A DNA stretch of 64,000 nucleotides from Shewanella halifaxensis HAW-EB4 (GCF_000019185.1 NC_010334.1:744001-808000), one strand, 5' to 3'. Positions 36,901-45,330 are shown, counted from the first letter of the stretch. Notes: generated from the letters alone by a model not told the origin. A program made the numbers and translations.

Positions 36901-38955
36901 ATCGACAATATAGAAGTGGATGTTGTTTTCACGAATATACTGACGGGCACTCGCTGGGAGTTCTTGCCATACCTGCTCTGGGGTATGGTGGGTTTGCAGG
37001 ATAAAGGTACCATTTTTTTGCAGACCAGCTAGCGGGTTGGTATGCATAAATACTTTATGATCAGGCGATAACACCACCTCAACCTGTTTGAGCTCGGCGT
37101 TGGTCAGCTTGATTGGATCGGGAGACAGCGTGATAAAGAAGTTGGTGGGTGCGCCACTCTTCTCTGAGCCATATTTTGGCATCGATTTAGAGTGTAAGCC
37201 CAGTGCGCCAGATAGAATATCGGTGAGCAGTTTACCCGTTGCGATCGTGCCGTAGCCACCGACAGAGTGGAAGCGGATACGTATGGCGCTATCGGGTAGA
37301 AGGTTTGGATTTTCACCCACCTCCAGTGCCATTAGTTCTGTGCTTGGGTAAGCTTGGCGTAAACGGTTTTGTACCCGCTCTAGCTCACCCGTTGCCGCGT
37401 CATCGAAAAAGGTGGTGCCAACATAGAAGAACGGCTTAGTTGCCTTGGCGTACATGTTATCAAATACAGCAATCAAGTGAGATGGCTGAAGATCGTGACC
37501 ACCTAGACCAAATATACCTGTGCTGAGCTGAGGCAGTTTCTTAAGCGGCATAATACCTGGGTGACGCATTTCATCGGCATTTTCACGGGCCTTCATTAGT
37601 GAGCGTGACACGCTCTCTGTTAAGCGAGTCTCGTCACAGCGCTCAAGTACGGTAACTGACTTTTTGCCTGCAAGTTTTTCAATTAACTTGGCTTCTGGGA
37701 ATGGATAGAGCTGCTTAAGTGATAGTACGCCCACCTTTTTGCCTTGGTCGCGCAGGTAACTGGCAACGGCTTCGGCGTCATCGGTGACAGAACCGAGTCC
37801 GATAACGACATGGTCTGCATCTTCACACATAAACTCCATAACAGGCTCATAGTGACGGCCTGTTAATTCGCCATATTCCGCCATCGCTTGTTCGATAAAC
37901 TGCGGCACATCGCTAAGGAAGTGAGTGCGGTGATCGACAATACCCGCTTGGTAATCTGGCTGATTCTGCACGCCACCCGTTAACCCTGGGTTGTGGGTAT
38001 CAACCAGTGCTGGTACGCGCTGGCGAGTGTCTTTCTCATAGGCGTTTAACCAAGCGCGGCGCCACTTGTTTTGCAGCTCAGTTGGAACCCACTCTTTTGT
38101 TGCTTCAATGAGTTCGCCGCTACTGTCTGTCTCGACCTTATCGCTGTTACTCGCCAGATACGCTTGCAGCTCTGAGCGCTTTTCTGGCCAGAACTCATCT
38201 TGATTCAGCTCGATAAAGTGGCCCAGTTGCCATACACGTCCCTTGGCACCATAAAGTAGGCGCTGGGCTTCTGTGGGGGCAGGGATACGATCGCTTGGGT
38301 TGCCAAGAAACTGCTTAAGTAGCTCCGGCTCTGGAAGGTATACCTTGCTTTGAATGTGGCTGGTGGCAAAGCCATCCATGGTATTAGCGACTGGAATAAG
38401 TGATTGCGCGCTCACTTTATAAGAGATTGCCGCCATATCGGCTGCTTCTTGAGCATTGCTGGCAAATAGCGTGGTGTAACCTGCAGAGAGTAGAGCGTAA
38501 ACATCATCATGGCCTGCCATCACGTTAAGCGAGTGACGAGAGACCGAGCGTGCAGCAACATGCAGCACAAATCCTGCGGTTTTTTTACCAACAGTGACAT
38601 AGTGAGACTCTAGCGCGTAGAGAATGCCTTGGCTTGAAGAGGCGTTAGAGATGTACTTACCACCGGTTAAGGCTGCGGCCAATGCACCACTTTGTGCAGA
38701 ATGTTCACCTTCAGGCTCATAGAAGAAGGGATGTTGATCCCAGATGTTGCAGCCACCTTGGGCGCGAAACTCTTCATAGATTTCGGAAATTTCTGTTGAT
38801 GGAGTAATGGGGTAACCTATCACACCGCCACAAACATAGTTCATTACGTGGGCGACCGCGCCATTTCCATGGATTACGGTATCTAAACCAGGATATTGCG
38901 TAGAAATACATTCTTGTTGCTTATTTTTACTGATTTTTTGCTCAGATGAAGACAT
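33913..38955 (-). CDS. Giant pyruvate:ferredoxin oxidoreductase-like 2-oxoacid oxidoreductase
   Basis: 1680 residues, about 500 longer than a typical NifJ/PFOR (about 1170-1200). Order: pyrimidine-binding domain with GYPITPSTEISE (near 47), the second alpha-domain, gamma domain with FHSVGGYGTIATGKLL (near 565), a ferredoxin module with two [4Fe-4S] motifs CTGCMECTIACP (near 851) and CTGCMECVDVCG (near 985), then the TPP domain with CRGCG (near 1058), GDGATYDIGFG (near 1248) and NTGSYSNTGGQ. The C-terminal 130 residues add a coiled-coil/Ala-rich linker and a CNDCKSC motif (near 1611). It should oxidise pyruvate, or another 2-oxoacid, to the acyl-CoA and reduce ferredoxin. Pyruvate is the product of YgeX in the same locus, which makes it the likely substrate, but substrate identity is inference. 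Confidence 0.85.
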   Translation of the reverse strand: MSSSEQKISKNKQQECISTQYPGLDTVIHGNGAVAHVMNYVCGGVIGYPITPSTEISEIYEEFRAQGGCNIWDQHPFFYEPEGEHSAQSGALAAALTGGKYISNASSSQGILYALESHYVTVGKKTAGFVLHVAARSVSRHSLNVMAGHDDVYALLSAGYTTLFASNAQEAADMAAISYKVSAQSLIPVANTMDGFATSHIQSKVYLPEPELLKQFLGNPSDRIPAPTEAQRLLYGAKGRVWQLGHFIELNQDEFWPEKRSELQAYLASNSDKVETDSSGELIEATKEWVPTELQNKWRRAWLNAYEKDTRQRVPALVDTHNPGLTGGVQNQPDYQAGIVDHRTHFLSDVPQFIEQAMAEYGELTGRHYEPVMEFMCEDADHVVIGLGSVTDDAEAVASYLRDQGKKVGVLSLKQLYPFPEAKLIEKLAGKKSVTVLERCDETRLTESVSRSLMKARENADEMRHPGIMPLKKLPQLSTGIFGLGGHDLQPSHLIAVFDNMYAKATKPFFYVGTTFFDDAATGELERVQNRLRQAYPSTELMALEVGENPNLLPDSAIRIRFHSVGGYGTIATGKLLTDILSGALGLHSKSMPKYGSEKSGAPTNFFITLSPDPIKLTNAELKQVEVVLSPDHKVFMHTNPLAGLQKNGTFILQTHHTPEQVWQELPASARQYIRENNIHFYIVDAFEVARKHAPTPDLEIRMMGIAFIGALSGHADQVTGDTDPLQMLERIEKQINKKFGAKGEKIVAGNMAVINDGIEATQAVNYADFEDKSAASTVISKQQKRSTQASCGLFDQSYFDNIAGKKYADGTIGDAPVIPGSGMFIPPSSAITKDKGLFRLNVPKFDPDSCTGCMECTIACPDGAIPNGIYELHDLLTHALNKLEIPPAQLEQAKSQIQPICDGIRHHYRNLAKGESASLPQIVATVVDKMAFSGPAVKHIAGMCVVLETMPMSFTKPFFDAMENDIPGSGGLFSLAVDPSKCTGCMECVDVCGPKSLSKVRQTTELCNEIQQHFDTLAELPNTPIRFLEQATQNASEAKRLLLDRNNYYAMSSGHGACRGCGEVTALRLVTSINRALQQQRYKAHIVQLEELLEQLEAKKASLLADNATDNSDPQRLARIEQTIAQLDKRLYLFEQGPTGKGPSDALIANATGCSSVYASTFPSNPYQDPWINSLFQDTPAIAKGLFEGEVVNQLAQIKAVRSAKLDINDQYDPEVHDKQLRYLEWAGLSDSELALLPTVFSVGGDGATYDIGFGALSRLLTTSTPIKVLVLNTGSYSNTGGQASTSSFTGQDSDLSRVGKAHSGKQEVRKELGIIASFHPKVMVIQTSTALQGHFMSSLIEYVNYQGAPALLDVYTPCMGEHGIADDASTRHSRLAVESRMNPVFIHDPRKGETLAERFSLDGNPEGDQDWATQTITYVDSDGMTQLKQVPFTPADFALFEGRFKKQFRVVSESDDVVEVAEYLKLSKSERAGKTPVIWATDKQQHLIQLGIVDSLVALCEERLRNWKMLQYLSGQHMKQVELSYQQQLEQWRQRYEQAMDEKEIAIDSMANGLAELAMTADTVSSSALAAGNRIPVTQLDSSANDAPAAGGNQPIVVISEEEQAECNDCKSCYQQVSELFEKTTIICNGEAKVVAQVIPGAVDSVALTDDLVRRAKRIVDECDAEIIHFNAPATAGV

Positions 38956-39158
38956 AACATGACGTTCCTAAGTTTATTAGGCTAGTTCAGTCGTCTAACA
39001 TATGTGATCAATTATCTATTTGATCTGCATAAAACGCCGTTGGCGCTAATAAAAAAGACGTCGCTTAGCTCAGGCCTAATGTGGATAGAAATACCTAAAA
39101 TGTAGGTACATAAAAAGAGGTATTCTTTTGATACTACCTTAGCTTTAGAGAAAGATAA

Positions 39159-39174
39159 TGTGGCGTAGATCACG
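39159..39174. promoter_or_regulatory. CRP-like site upstream of the PFOR operon
   Basis: TGTGGCGTAGATCACG matches the CRP consensus at 12 of 16 positions with the standard TGTG-N7-TCAC geometry, about 205 bp before the PFOR start. The whole 38956-40186 stretch lacks a convincing gene. It holds this site, the TGATA cluster, an 11-bp tandem repeat and a yqeB remnant. Confidence 0.5.
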
Positions 39175-39236
39175 AATTTAGCCTGAATATACCGAAAAGA
39201 ATGCTGCTTAAGTGTATGAAAAACAAAAAGAATCAT

Positions 39237-39297
39237 ATTGATAGTATTATCGTTGTTAATCTCATTTTGATAGCTGGTTTTATATGATTTTGATAGT
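39237..39297. promoter_or_regulatory. Cluster of TTGATAG motifs upstream of the PFOR operon
   Basis: ATTGATAGT (39237), TTTGATAGC (39266) and TTTGATAGT (39289), with a further TTTTGATACT at 39127. They resemble the AATGATAGT sites before ygeW. I could not find a good -24/-12 pair in front of this operon, only a weak GG-N10-GC at about 39062-39077, so sigma-54 control is uncertain here. Confidence 0.3.
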
Positions 39298-39385
39298 GGG
39301 ATCTAAGCTGTTTTGTTAGGCTAACTTCAGTTAAAAGTTATCTTTATGGCTCCGTGAACGATTGACTAGCTTGCGGTCATTTATG

Positions 39386-39436
39386 AAATAAATCAGACTT
39401 AAAAAATAAATCAGAAATAAATCAGAAATAAATCAG
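39386..39436. repeat. Four copies of an 11-bp direct repeat
   Basis: AAATAAATCAG occurs at 39386, 39404, 39415 and 39426. The last three are contiguous. Possibly slippage in AT-rich DNA. No function is assigned. Confidence 0.75.
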
Positions 39437-39516
39437 ACCAGTCATTATTAATCGCATATTAATTTACCGACTATTATGTTTGTCTATGGTTGAAGTTTGC
39501 TATCCCTCGTAAAACC

Positions 39517-39681
39517 CTTGTTCAAAGTAGAAGTGCATCACCTAAAAGATATTTGCAACTGGTTAACTGACAGATGGTTAAGCTATAAAAAAAGCAGATG
39601 CATGAGTGGTAGTGAGCGCTAACTGCGCATTTTTAGGTATAGTAGGGCTTCTAACACGCTGCCATCTATGGAGGAGGCTAA
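39517..39681 (-). pseudogene. Remnant copy of the yqeB 3' end and flank
   Basis: 39517-39593 is nearly identical to 41465-41541, with one single-base indel. Beyond it, 39606-39670 aligns with the last codons of yqeB: read on the minus strand it encodes GSVLEALLYLKMRS then stop, against GSVLEALLQLEMQS in the intact gene. The terminator hairpin present in the intact copy is missing. This is a diverged partial duplicate. Confidence 0.7.
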
Positions 39682-40186
39682 TTAATGATACCCATTGTTA
39701 ATTTTAAGTCATCTGTAACAAGGAAATGCTTCATTAGTTAGTTGGCTAGTGATTTCGTCAGCACTAGATCCATCGCGTATAACCATACAAAAATTAACTT
39801 AATTATCGGTAGATGGTCTATTCATAAGAGCCCTTTTTAATTACAGCTGTATATTCTAAGCGCTATTCGGTAGTAACTCATTTTTGAAAATGGCTATAAA
39901 AAGTGAGTGAAAACTGGTGTTTTACGCTCGATAAGCTCCCTAAGTTTTGATAAGTTATTGAAATAAAAATATTTAGTAAAATTTTTTAGATGCCTCTAGA
40001 GCAAGACGCTCAATTTTGAGGGCTTTATATTGAGTAATTAATTTTCAGTTATATTATTTTTTGTTTGTTAACAGCGGGTTAGCTTGGCTGATTGCTACTG
40101 AGTTGTAATTTTAACCGGAATATTATTGAGCCGCTATTCAATAAGCTGTTATGTTTTTTACTAGTTTCGCAACAAGGAATTAGATT

Positions 40187-40576
40187 ATGAATAAAATAAT
40201 TCTAGTAGCTTTATCTTTAACATTGATTTTAATTGGCTGTAAGTCCACATATGAGCCGTCATATGTTGGGGCTATTATTGAAGTTAAAGAGTCAGAGTTA
40301 AATAATTATTGGGTTCGAGATCCAACCAAAATAAAAATGCTGTCAAGACGCCCCGATTGGTTACCAAAAGGAGAAGGAAAAGGAACATATTCTATCGTCA
40401 TTGATTCAAATGGTAATGAAATCACTAAAGAGTTGGTTAGCTCTACTCCTGATGGGTGGATGACTCAAAAACACTTAAATAAGATACCTAAAATAAAATA
40501 TAAGCCTTCTCAGTTAAACGCACAAAAGACACCAGTTAAAGTTCAAATGTCATTTGAAGTTAAGCGTATGGGGTAG
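40187..40576 (+). CDS. Small lipoprotein with a TonB C-terminal-like domain
   Basis: 129 residues. The signal ends in a lipobox (LIGC, Cys 18). Residues about 62-126 follow the pattern of TonB C-terminal domains: GTYSIVIDSNGNEITKELVSS, a helix, then KIKYKPSQLNAQKTPVKVQMSFEV. A GGAAT-type ribosome site is weak, and codon use is AT-rich compared with the neighbours. It is probably a periplasmic or outer-membrane lipoprotein of unknown role. It belongs to the AT-rich island between the two yqeB 3' ends. Confidence 0.6.
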   Translation: MNKIILVALSLTLILIGCKSTYEPSYVGAIIEVKESELNNYWVRDPTKIKMLSRRPDWLPKGEGKGTYSIVIDSNGNEITKELVSSTPDGWMTQKHLNKIPKIKYKPSQLNAQKTPVKVQMSFEVKRMG

Positions 40577-40695
40577 TCAAAACATAACAAGCAAATTAAT
40601 CAGAACAAAAAACAGTTGGCTTTTGCTCTTTCGTCGCTATTTTAGCCAATAAGTTTTTTGCCCATTATTACGACGTTAACTTTCTAGGAGGTTTT

Positions 40696-40998
40696 ATGGC
40701 TTGGAAATGTCAAAACTGTAGTACCGAGATCGAAGAAACTAGCTTTGAAGTTTGTTGGAACTGTGGCTGTGAGAGAGGACAGGAAAAACTATCTGAATCC
40801 CAAAGCCAAGTTTTGGAGTGCCTGCGTTGTGAGTCTCCCATGATCAAGCTGGGTTCCAAAGAGTTCCATGAAGGGACTCGTTGGGGCGCATTGGGCAATA
40901 TCGGAGAGTTGTTTGTAGATAAACAGGCTCTTGATATGTACGCTTGTGAGTCATGCGGCAAGGTTGAATTCTTTTTGCCCGGAGCAGGCGACAGTTAA
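40696..40998 (+). CDS. Double zinc-ribbon protein, unknown function
   Basis: 100 residues. An N-terminal ribbon (WKCQNCSTEIEE...CWNCGCERG) and a second pair of cysteine knuckles (CLRCESPMIKLG...YACESCGKVEFF) suggest two bound zinc ions. The C-terminal half resembles small proteins of the DUF2082 kind, as does the next gene. AGGAGG then ATG gives a strong start. Role unknown. Confidence 0.65.
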   Translation: MAWKCQNCSTEIEETSFEVCWNCGCERGQEKLSESQSQVLECLRCESPMIKLGSKEFHEGTRWGALGNIGELFVDKQALDMYACESCGKVEFFLPGAGDS

Positions 40999-41125
40999 CA
41001 AGGCACCGTCGGCGAACTTCAACTTGGTTGGCTGCGCTGTACCTCGCAGATTTTAGCCAATCAAGTTGCTCCCGCTGAGTTGGGGATTATGTGTATTAGA
41101 GTTATCATCAAAACAAGGAGTTAAT

Positions 41126-41332
41126 ATGTCTAATAATTGGCAATGTCCCAAATGTGATTGCAGGGATTATGATACGGATACAATTGCAACTACAGGTAGT
41201 GGTTGGTCTAAGATATTTGATATGCAAAATCGAAAATTCACAGCTGTAATATGTTCTAATTGTACTTATACAGAATTTTACCGGGGTAAAACTAGTACTT
41301 TGGGTAATATTTTCGACTTGTTCACTAATTAG
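41126..41332 (+). CDS. Zinc-ribbon nucleic-acid-binding protein (DUF2082 type)
   Basis: 68 residues from the ATG at 41126, which follows AAGGAG by 5 nt. The frame continues upstream to 41066 without a ribosome site. Pattern CPKCDCRDYDTDTIATTGSG, SKIFDMQNRKF, CSNCTYTEFYRGKTSTLGNIFD fits the PF09855 family. Members are predicted to bind nucleic acid. The function is not known. Confidence 0.75.
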   Translation: MSNNWQCPKCDCRDYDTDTIATTGSGWSKIFDMQNRKFTAVICSNCTYTEFYRGKTSTLGNIFDLFTN

Positions 41333-41464
41333 TCAATACACATAAAAAATGACTATGGCGTCAATAGTTTATTTGCACAAGTATTCTCATCCCACATGGT
41401 GTCATCTCTGAAAAATAGATAGAAAAAGCTAGGGCAACCATGTCTTTTTTGATTTAGACCATCC

Positions 41465-41541
41465 TCTTGTTCAAAGTAGAAGTGCATCACCAAAAGATAT
41501 TTGCAACTGGTTAACTGACAGATGGTTAAGCTATAAAAAAA
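41465..41541. repeat. Right copy of the 77-bp direct repeat flanking the small-gene island
   Basis: It matches 39517-39593 apart from one single-base indel. A shorter, diverged match to its first 28 bp is at 30458-30486. It lies immediately beyond the yqeB terminator. Confidence 0.8.
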
Positions 41542-41542
41542 A

Positions 41543-41573
41543 GATGAGCCAGAAGTTTATCTTCTGGCTCATC
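41543..41573 (-). terminator. Intrinsic terminator of yqeBC (bidirectional)
   Basis: GATGAGCCAGAAG, loop TTTAT, CTTCTGGCTCATC: a perfect 13-bp stem. Runs of T follow on both strands (eight on minus, five on plus). Confidence 0.92.
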
Positions 41574-41614
41574 GGTTTTTGCTGGAATGCTTAAGTATGA
41601 AGTAGTAGTGAGTA

Positions 41615-43207
41615 CTAACTTTGCATTTCTAGTTGCAGTAGGGCTTCTAACACGCTGCCTCCAATGGCGCGGGCCTTATCGGAGACACTAAGGTGATCGG
41701 CGTCCTCACCTCTTGGGTCGATATCACCAATCTTTAATCCTTCATATACTTCTAACTCGTCATTGAGTAAACCTCTGACTTTTCCAGAGAGCGGCGCATT
41801 GATGGGGGTATCGTTAATTTGAGCGATAAGATCGCCCTCTTTTACGATATCGCCGAGTTTGACATGGCAATGCATAACGCCTGCATGGGGCGCCCTTAAT
41901 ACTCTCTGATGGGTGTAGCCACCAATATTTCCGGGAACACCTGTATTAGGCGCAGTTTCACCTTGATAGATGATGCGGCCTAAATGATGGCCTCGGTTAG
42001 TCTCGATTACAGCGTCACAATCGACACCGGCCATAAAACCTGGGCCTAGGGCGACAGTGTGTGGAGCCAGCTCTTTCGATGTGCCTAAGTTACGCTTGGC
42101 CAATATGGCATCGACGACAAAGCTTGGGTGTAATTTTGCCGCGCTGGTGCATTGTTCATCTACCAATACGGGGATCATCCCCTGATCGATAAGTTTATAG
42201 ACGGAGTTGCTGCAATCTGCTTTTTTAGCTGTAATGCCTTCAACTGTAACACTGTAGTCGAATAAACACTGGGCAAAGGCCACGCTGCGGCGGATCACGC
42301 TGGGTTTGGCAATATCGGTCATGACGACCTTAAAGCCTGAATTATGCAATCGAATCGCAACGCCAGTGGCGATATCGCCAGCCCCCCGTATGAGCACTAG
42401 GCGCTTGCGATTGATCCGCGTGTCGTCCTTCATCAAGCCACCAGCCGCACTGTTTTTCACCTTTAATATTTCAGCCATGATGCTAATGGCAATCTCTTCA
42501 GGTGTCTCGGCGCCGATACTAAAGCCGATGGGAGAGTAAACATTAGCGATGCGCTCGTCACTTATGCCTATATTTCTAAGGTGGGTAAACAGGGTTTGTA
42601 CCTTACGTTTACTGGCCATTAGACCGATATACTTGGCATCTTGTTTAACGACTTTAGAGATAGCGTCTTTATCTTGATGGTTAGTCGCGATAACCACATA
42701 GCTTGCACTATTAATAGTGAGTTTATCGATAGCCTCTTCCATGGTGTTGCCAAGGATGAGCTTGCTGCCCTGAGGAAAGTGTTCCTCAGCTAGACTATCG
42801 GCAAAGGCGTCCGCTACGGTAATATCAAATCCTAATACATGAGCCGCTTTAGCTACAGCGCGATTAACATGACCTGCGCCGATAAGGACTAATGGCGCTC
42901 TTAAACCAAATACATCAATATGCACAGTCATCGAGCCGCCACAATCCATTCCCATGGCATCGGGACCTGTGCGAGTCATGCGTCCCTTGACGACTCTGGG
43001 TTCTCTTTGCTTGATGGCTTCGATGGCTTGCTCGATGACGTAGCGCTCAATCATGCCGCCGCCGACGGTGCCGATGATGCTGCCATCTAATTTAACGATC
43101 ATCTGACCTTGGTGTCTGGGGGCTGAACCAGATGTTTCGAGAATATTGGTGAGGGCGAAAGGAGTATTAAGTTCTTCTAATTGGGCCGCGTGGGCAAAAA
43201 TATTCAT
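41615..43207 (-). CDS. yqeB: YqeB: XdhC-like/EF2563 maturation protein for molybdenum hydroxylases
   Basis: 530 residues (E. coli YqeB 541). The N-terminal half (1-260) is an XdhC/CoxI-type module with GTVGGGMIE and a Rossmann motif LIGAGHVN. The C-terminal half (about 265-530) is the EF2563/YqeB domain beginning LVLIRGAGDIATG and ending with a biotinyl-like hammerhead (APHAGVMHCHVKLGD). Such proteins are predicted to insert sulfur or selenium into the molybdenum site of xanthine dehydrogenase-type enzymes. The ATG at 43207 follows AAGGT with 7-nt spacing and matches the E. coli start MNIF. It is transcribed with yqeC. Confidence 0.9.
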   Translation of the reverse strand: MNIFAHAAQLEELNTPFALTNILETSGSAPRHQGQMIVKLDGSIIGTVGGGMIERYVIEQAIEAIKQREPRVVKGRMTRTGPDAMGMDCGGSMTVHIDVFGLRAPLVLIGAGHVNRAVAKAAHVLGFDITVADAFADSLAEEHFPQGSKLILGNTMEEAIDKLTINSASYVVIATNHQDKDAISKVVKQDAKYIGLMASKRKVQTLFTHLRNIGISDERIANVYSPIGFSIGAETPEEIAISIMAEILKVKNSAAGGLMKDDTRINRKRLVLIRGAGDIATGVAIRLHNSGFKVVMTDIAKPSVIRRSVAFAQCLFDYSVTVEGITAKKADCSNSVYKLIDQGMIPVLVDEQCTSAAKLHPSFVVDAILAKRNLGTSKELAPHTVALGPGFMAGVDCDAVIETNRGHHLGRIIYQGETAPNTGVPGNIGGYTHQRVLRAPHAGVMHCHVKLGDIVKEGDLIAQINDTPINAPLSGKVRGLLNDELEVYEGLKIGDIDPRGEDADHLSVSDKARAIGGSVLEALLQLEMQS

Positions 43208-43307
43208 AAATCTACCTTGTACCATTGAAAGCGGTTAGCTCGCTTTCTCATTTGTGTTAGTGATCTATCCCCAAGCGACCTATAAATTCCCACTGAATCA
43301 AGCATTC

Positions 43308-44333
43308 TCAAGTGGCTTGGGTATACTTTCCAGTTATCACCTCTTTAATCGGGTTGGCTGTTTGCATGCTAGCGAGCCAGATGACATCAAGTGGTACTCC
43401 CTGTTTAACTAAACTTTTTGCGAGCTCTTTGATTGCAACATAGTTGCTTGCTAGGTCGACTTTATTGATCAACCAAACTCGCTTAGCGTTAGCTGGAGCA
43501 TGCTTAAACATGCCATCTTTATGGGCTATTAACCTGGCCAAAACCCGTCGATCTAGCTTGTCGCCAGCCTGACATTGAGTGATGTCTTGGAAATCAACCC
43601 AGCGATGTACAAGCTCTGGCTGGATTTTCTGATTAATCACTTCACATCCGGTGACAGCTATCACGATATCAACATAGGGGGGAATGCAAGGCTCATGCCT
43701 AGAAGGTGCTTTGAGTGGTAAGTGTTTTGCACCGTCGGCTTCTATAATGATCAAATCGAATATTGCAGCATTTTTTATCTGCTCTATCTCGGCAAAAGAC
43801 AAACCAGATATTTTTATTTTATCTGTATTTTTTTCTTTATTTTCAAGTGGTTTTAGTTTTTTCTGATAGCAGAAGTAGACGCTTGCAGGGGGAATTGATA
43901 AGGGAGTATAGTGAGTTGGCGATACGGGGTTTAAAACTGAATTTGTTTCGCGATGACTGACAGCCTCTAAGGTGGCAGGTTTTAGAATATTGAGGTGGCT
44001 CACAATAGTGTTTTTTTTGTTAACTGTATAGCTCTCAGGTTGAGTATCAACAACGTCACTAAGCCTATCAATTTGATAGATTAAGTTCTCGCTATCGATA
44101 ATAGTGTCACACAGACTTTCACTTGGTAGGTACATCTTGGTCGTTGTGGTAATGAGCACCTTCATTCCCCGAGCCTTAGCTTGTTGAGCCAAGCGAAAAG
44201 CCGTGCTGGTCTTGCCTCCGCCGCCGACTAAGGCTACGAGTAGACTGGGTACTGGAGCTTGGTTCGATAACTTAGATTGAAGGGTTATTGTTTGATCATT
44301 AGCACAGGCATTAATAAGCGCGTCAACTAACAT
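43308..44333 (-). CDS. yqeC: YqeC: selenium-dependent hydroxylase accessory protein
   Basis: 341 residues against about 256 in E. coli. P-loop VGGGGKTS at 36-43, TTTKMYLP, then a region about 85-180 that I cannot align to the family and that accounts for the extra length. After it come IIEADGAKHLPLKAPSRHEP and the C-terminal INKVDL motif. It is predicted to help mature molybdenum hydroxylases with YqeB and MocA. It is upstream of yqeB by 100 bp on the same strand and divergent from mocA with only 25 bp between starts. Confidence 0.85.
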   Translation of the reverse strand: MLVDALINACANDQTITLQSKLSNQAPVPSLLVALVGGGGKTSTAFRLAQQAKARGMKVLITTTTKMYLPSESLCDTIIDSENLIYQIDRLSDVVDTQPESYTVNKKNTIVSHLNILKPATLEAVSHRETNSVLNPVSPTHYTPLSIPPASVYFCYQKKLKPLENKEKNTDKIKISGLSFAEIEQIKNAAIFDLIIIEADGAKHLPLKAPSRHEPCIPPYVDIVIAVTGCEVINQKIQPELVHRWVDFQDITQCQAGDKLDRRVLARLIAHKDGMFKHAPANAKRVWLINKVDLASNYVAIKELAKSLVKQGVPLDVIWLASMQTANPIKEVITGKYTQAT

Positions 44334-44358
44334 AGCGTCCTCATCTTGGAGAATATAG

Positions 44359-44955
44359 ATGCCATTACAAGAGACTCAACCCCCTGCGGTTGATTGCGTA
44401 ATACCCGCTGCAGGCTTGTCATCTCGTATGGGTGATTGGAAGCTGATGCTAGCATATAAAAATCACACAATACTTGATCAATGCATTGAAAACGCACTGA
44501 GTTTTTGTTCTCGAGTTATTCTGGTTGCAGGCTTTAGAGGCGAAGAGCTGATGCTGAGATATCGGGACAAACCTAATATTTTGGTCGTTATCAATGAACA
44601 TTTTTCCACGGGCATGTTTAGCTCAATTCAGCTCGGTGTTCAACAGGTTAGCACCGAGCACTTTTTCATTACCCATGGTGATATGCCTATGATAGATAGT
44701 AGGGTTTTTCATGCTATGTGGCAGCGAAGAGGTAAGGTGGTATTTCCAGGCAATCCTGAGCGCACTGGTCATCCGGTATTGCTGCCTAGGTCTATCGTGC
44801 CATTAGTCGTTGGCGCTGCAAAGGAGAGTAAAATGAAGTCCATTATCAAGCAGCAAAGAATCGAATATTTAGCGTTAACAACAGTCAATATACACCTTGA
44901 TGTTGATACTCCTGAGGCGTATCAAGCCCTACTTAAATCAGACCAATCAGTATAA
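44359..44955 (+). CDS. mocA: MocA/YgfJ molybdenum cofactor cytidylyltransferase-like protein
   Basis: 198 residues. Nucleotidyltransferase motif PAAGLSSRMG (16-25), SSIQLGVQ, HGDMPMID for metal binding, and the typical RTGHPVLLPRS and DVDTPEAYQ endings. MocA attaches CMP to molybdopterin to make MCD for xanthine dehydrogenase-family enzymes, which matches the three molybdenum hydroxylase gene sets downstream. It aligns with E. coli YgfJ (192 aa). Confidence 0.9.
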   Translation: MPLQETQPPAVDCVIPAAGLSSRMGDWKLMLAYKNHTILDQCIENALSFCSRVILVAGFRGEELMLRYRDKPNILVVINEHFSTGMFSSIQLGVQQVSTEHFFITHGDMPMIDSRVFHAMWQRRGKVVFPGNPERTGHPVLLPRSIVPLVVGAAKESKMKSIIKQQRIEYLALTTVNIHLDVDTPEAYQALLKSDQSV

Positions 44956-45009
44956 TAAATACGCTAATTATTATCGCCGCCCTATAAGAGTTTCCGCACC
45001 ACTTATCAA

Positions 45010-45037
45010 ATTGATACCAATTTATCTTGGTATCAAT
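45010..45037. promoter_or_regulatory. Palindrome upstream of ygfK
   Basis: ATTGATACCAA, spacer TTTATC, and the exact complement TTGGTATCAAT: a perfect 11-bp inverted repeat without a T-run. It lies about 150 bp before the ygfK sigma-54 promoter. It could be an activator site or a hairpin ending mocA. The TTGATA core recurs before other operons here. Confidence 0.4.
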
Positions 45038-45188
45038 CATCTAAGCTCTCACTGTTGATAATTCTTTAATAACCTCCTCTCTAAACAGCACATCTCAGCT
45101 TATTTTCCTTGGTTTATTCTCGCAAAAAAATGATTAATCTTGACCGTGGTCACGCTTTTGCTTGGTTATCACGGCAAAGCCATCAGCT

Positions 45189-45204
45189 TGGCGTGTTAGT
45201 TGCT
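45189..45204 (+). promoter_or_regulatory. Sigma-54 promoter of ygfK-ssnA
   Basis: TGGCGTGTTAGTTGCT has TGGC and TTGCT with correct spacing (GG-N10-GC). The expected start is near 45215, giving a leader of about 115 nt. Confidence 0.8.
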
Positions 45205-45330
45205 CCTATTCAAAACAAAGCGTTGTTCAAGACAAAGAATTATAAATATGAGTCCAGCATTGCTTAAACCTAGATTGGCAAATGTAGTGGCTTTACAGAT
45301 AACAACAGAGTCGTACCAAGGAGAAATATC

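Noticed and set aside
39062..39077. Sigma-54 promoter for the PFOR operon
   Set aside because: Only GG-N10-GC is kept on the minus strand. The flanking TGGC and TTGC blocks do not match, unlike the other four promoters.
39012..39236. 74-codon minus-strand frame upstream of the PFOR gene
   Set aside because: It covers the presumed regulatory region with CRP-like and TTGATA sites, and its composition is not protein-like.
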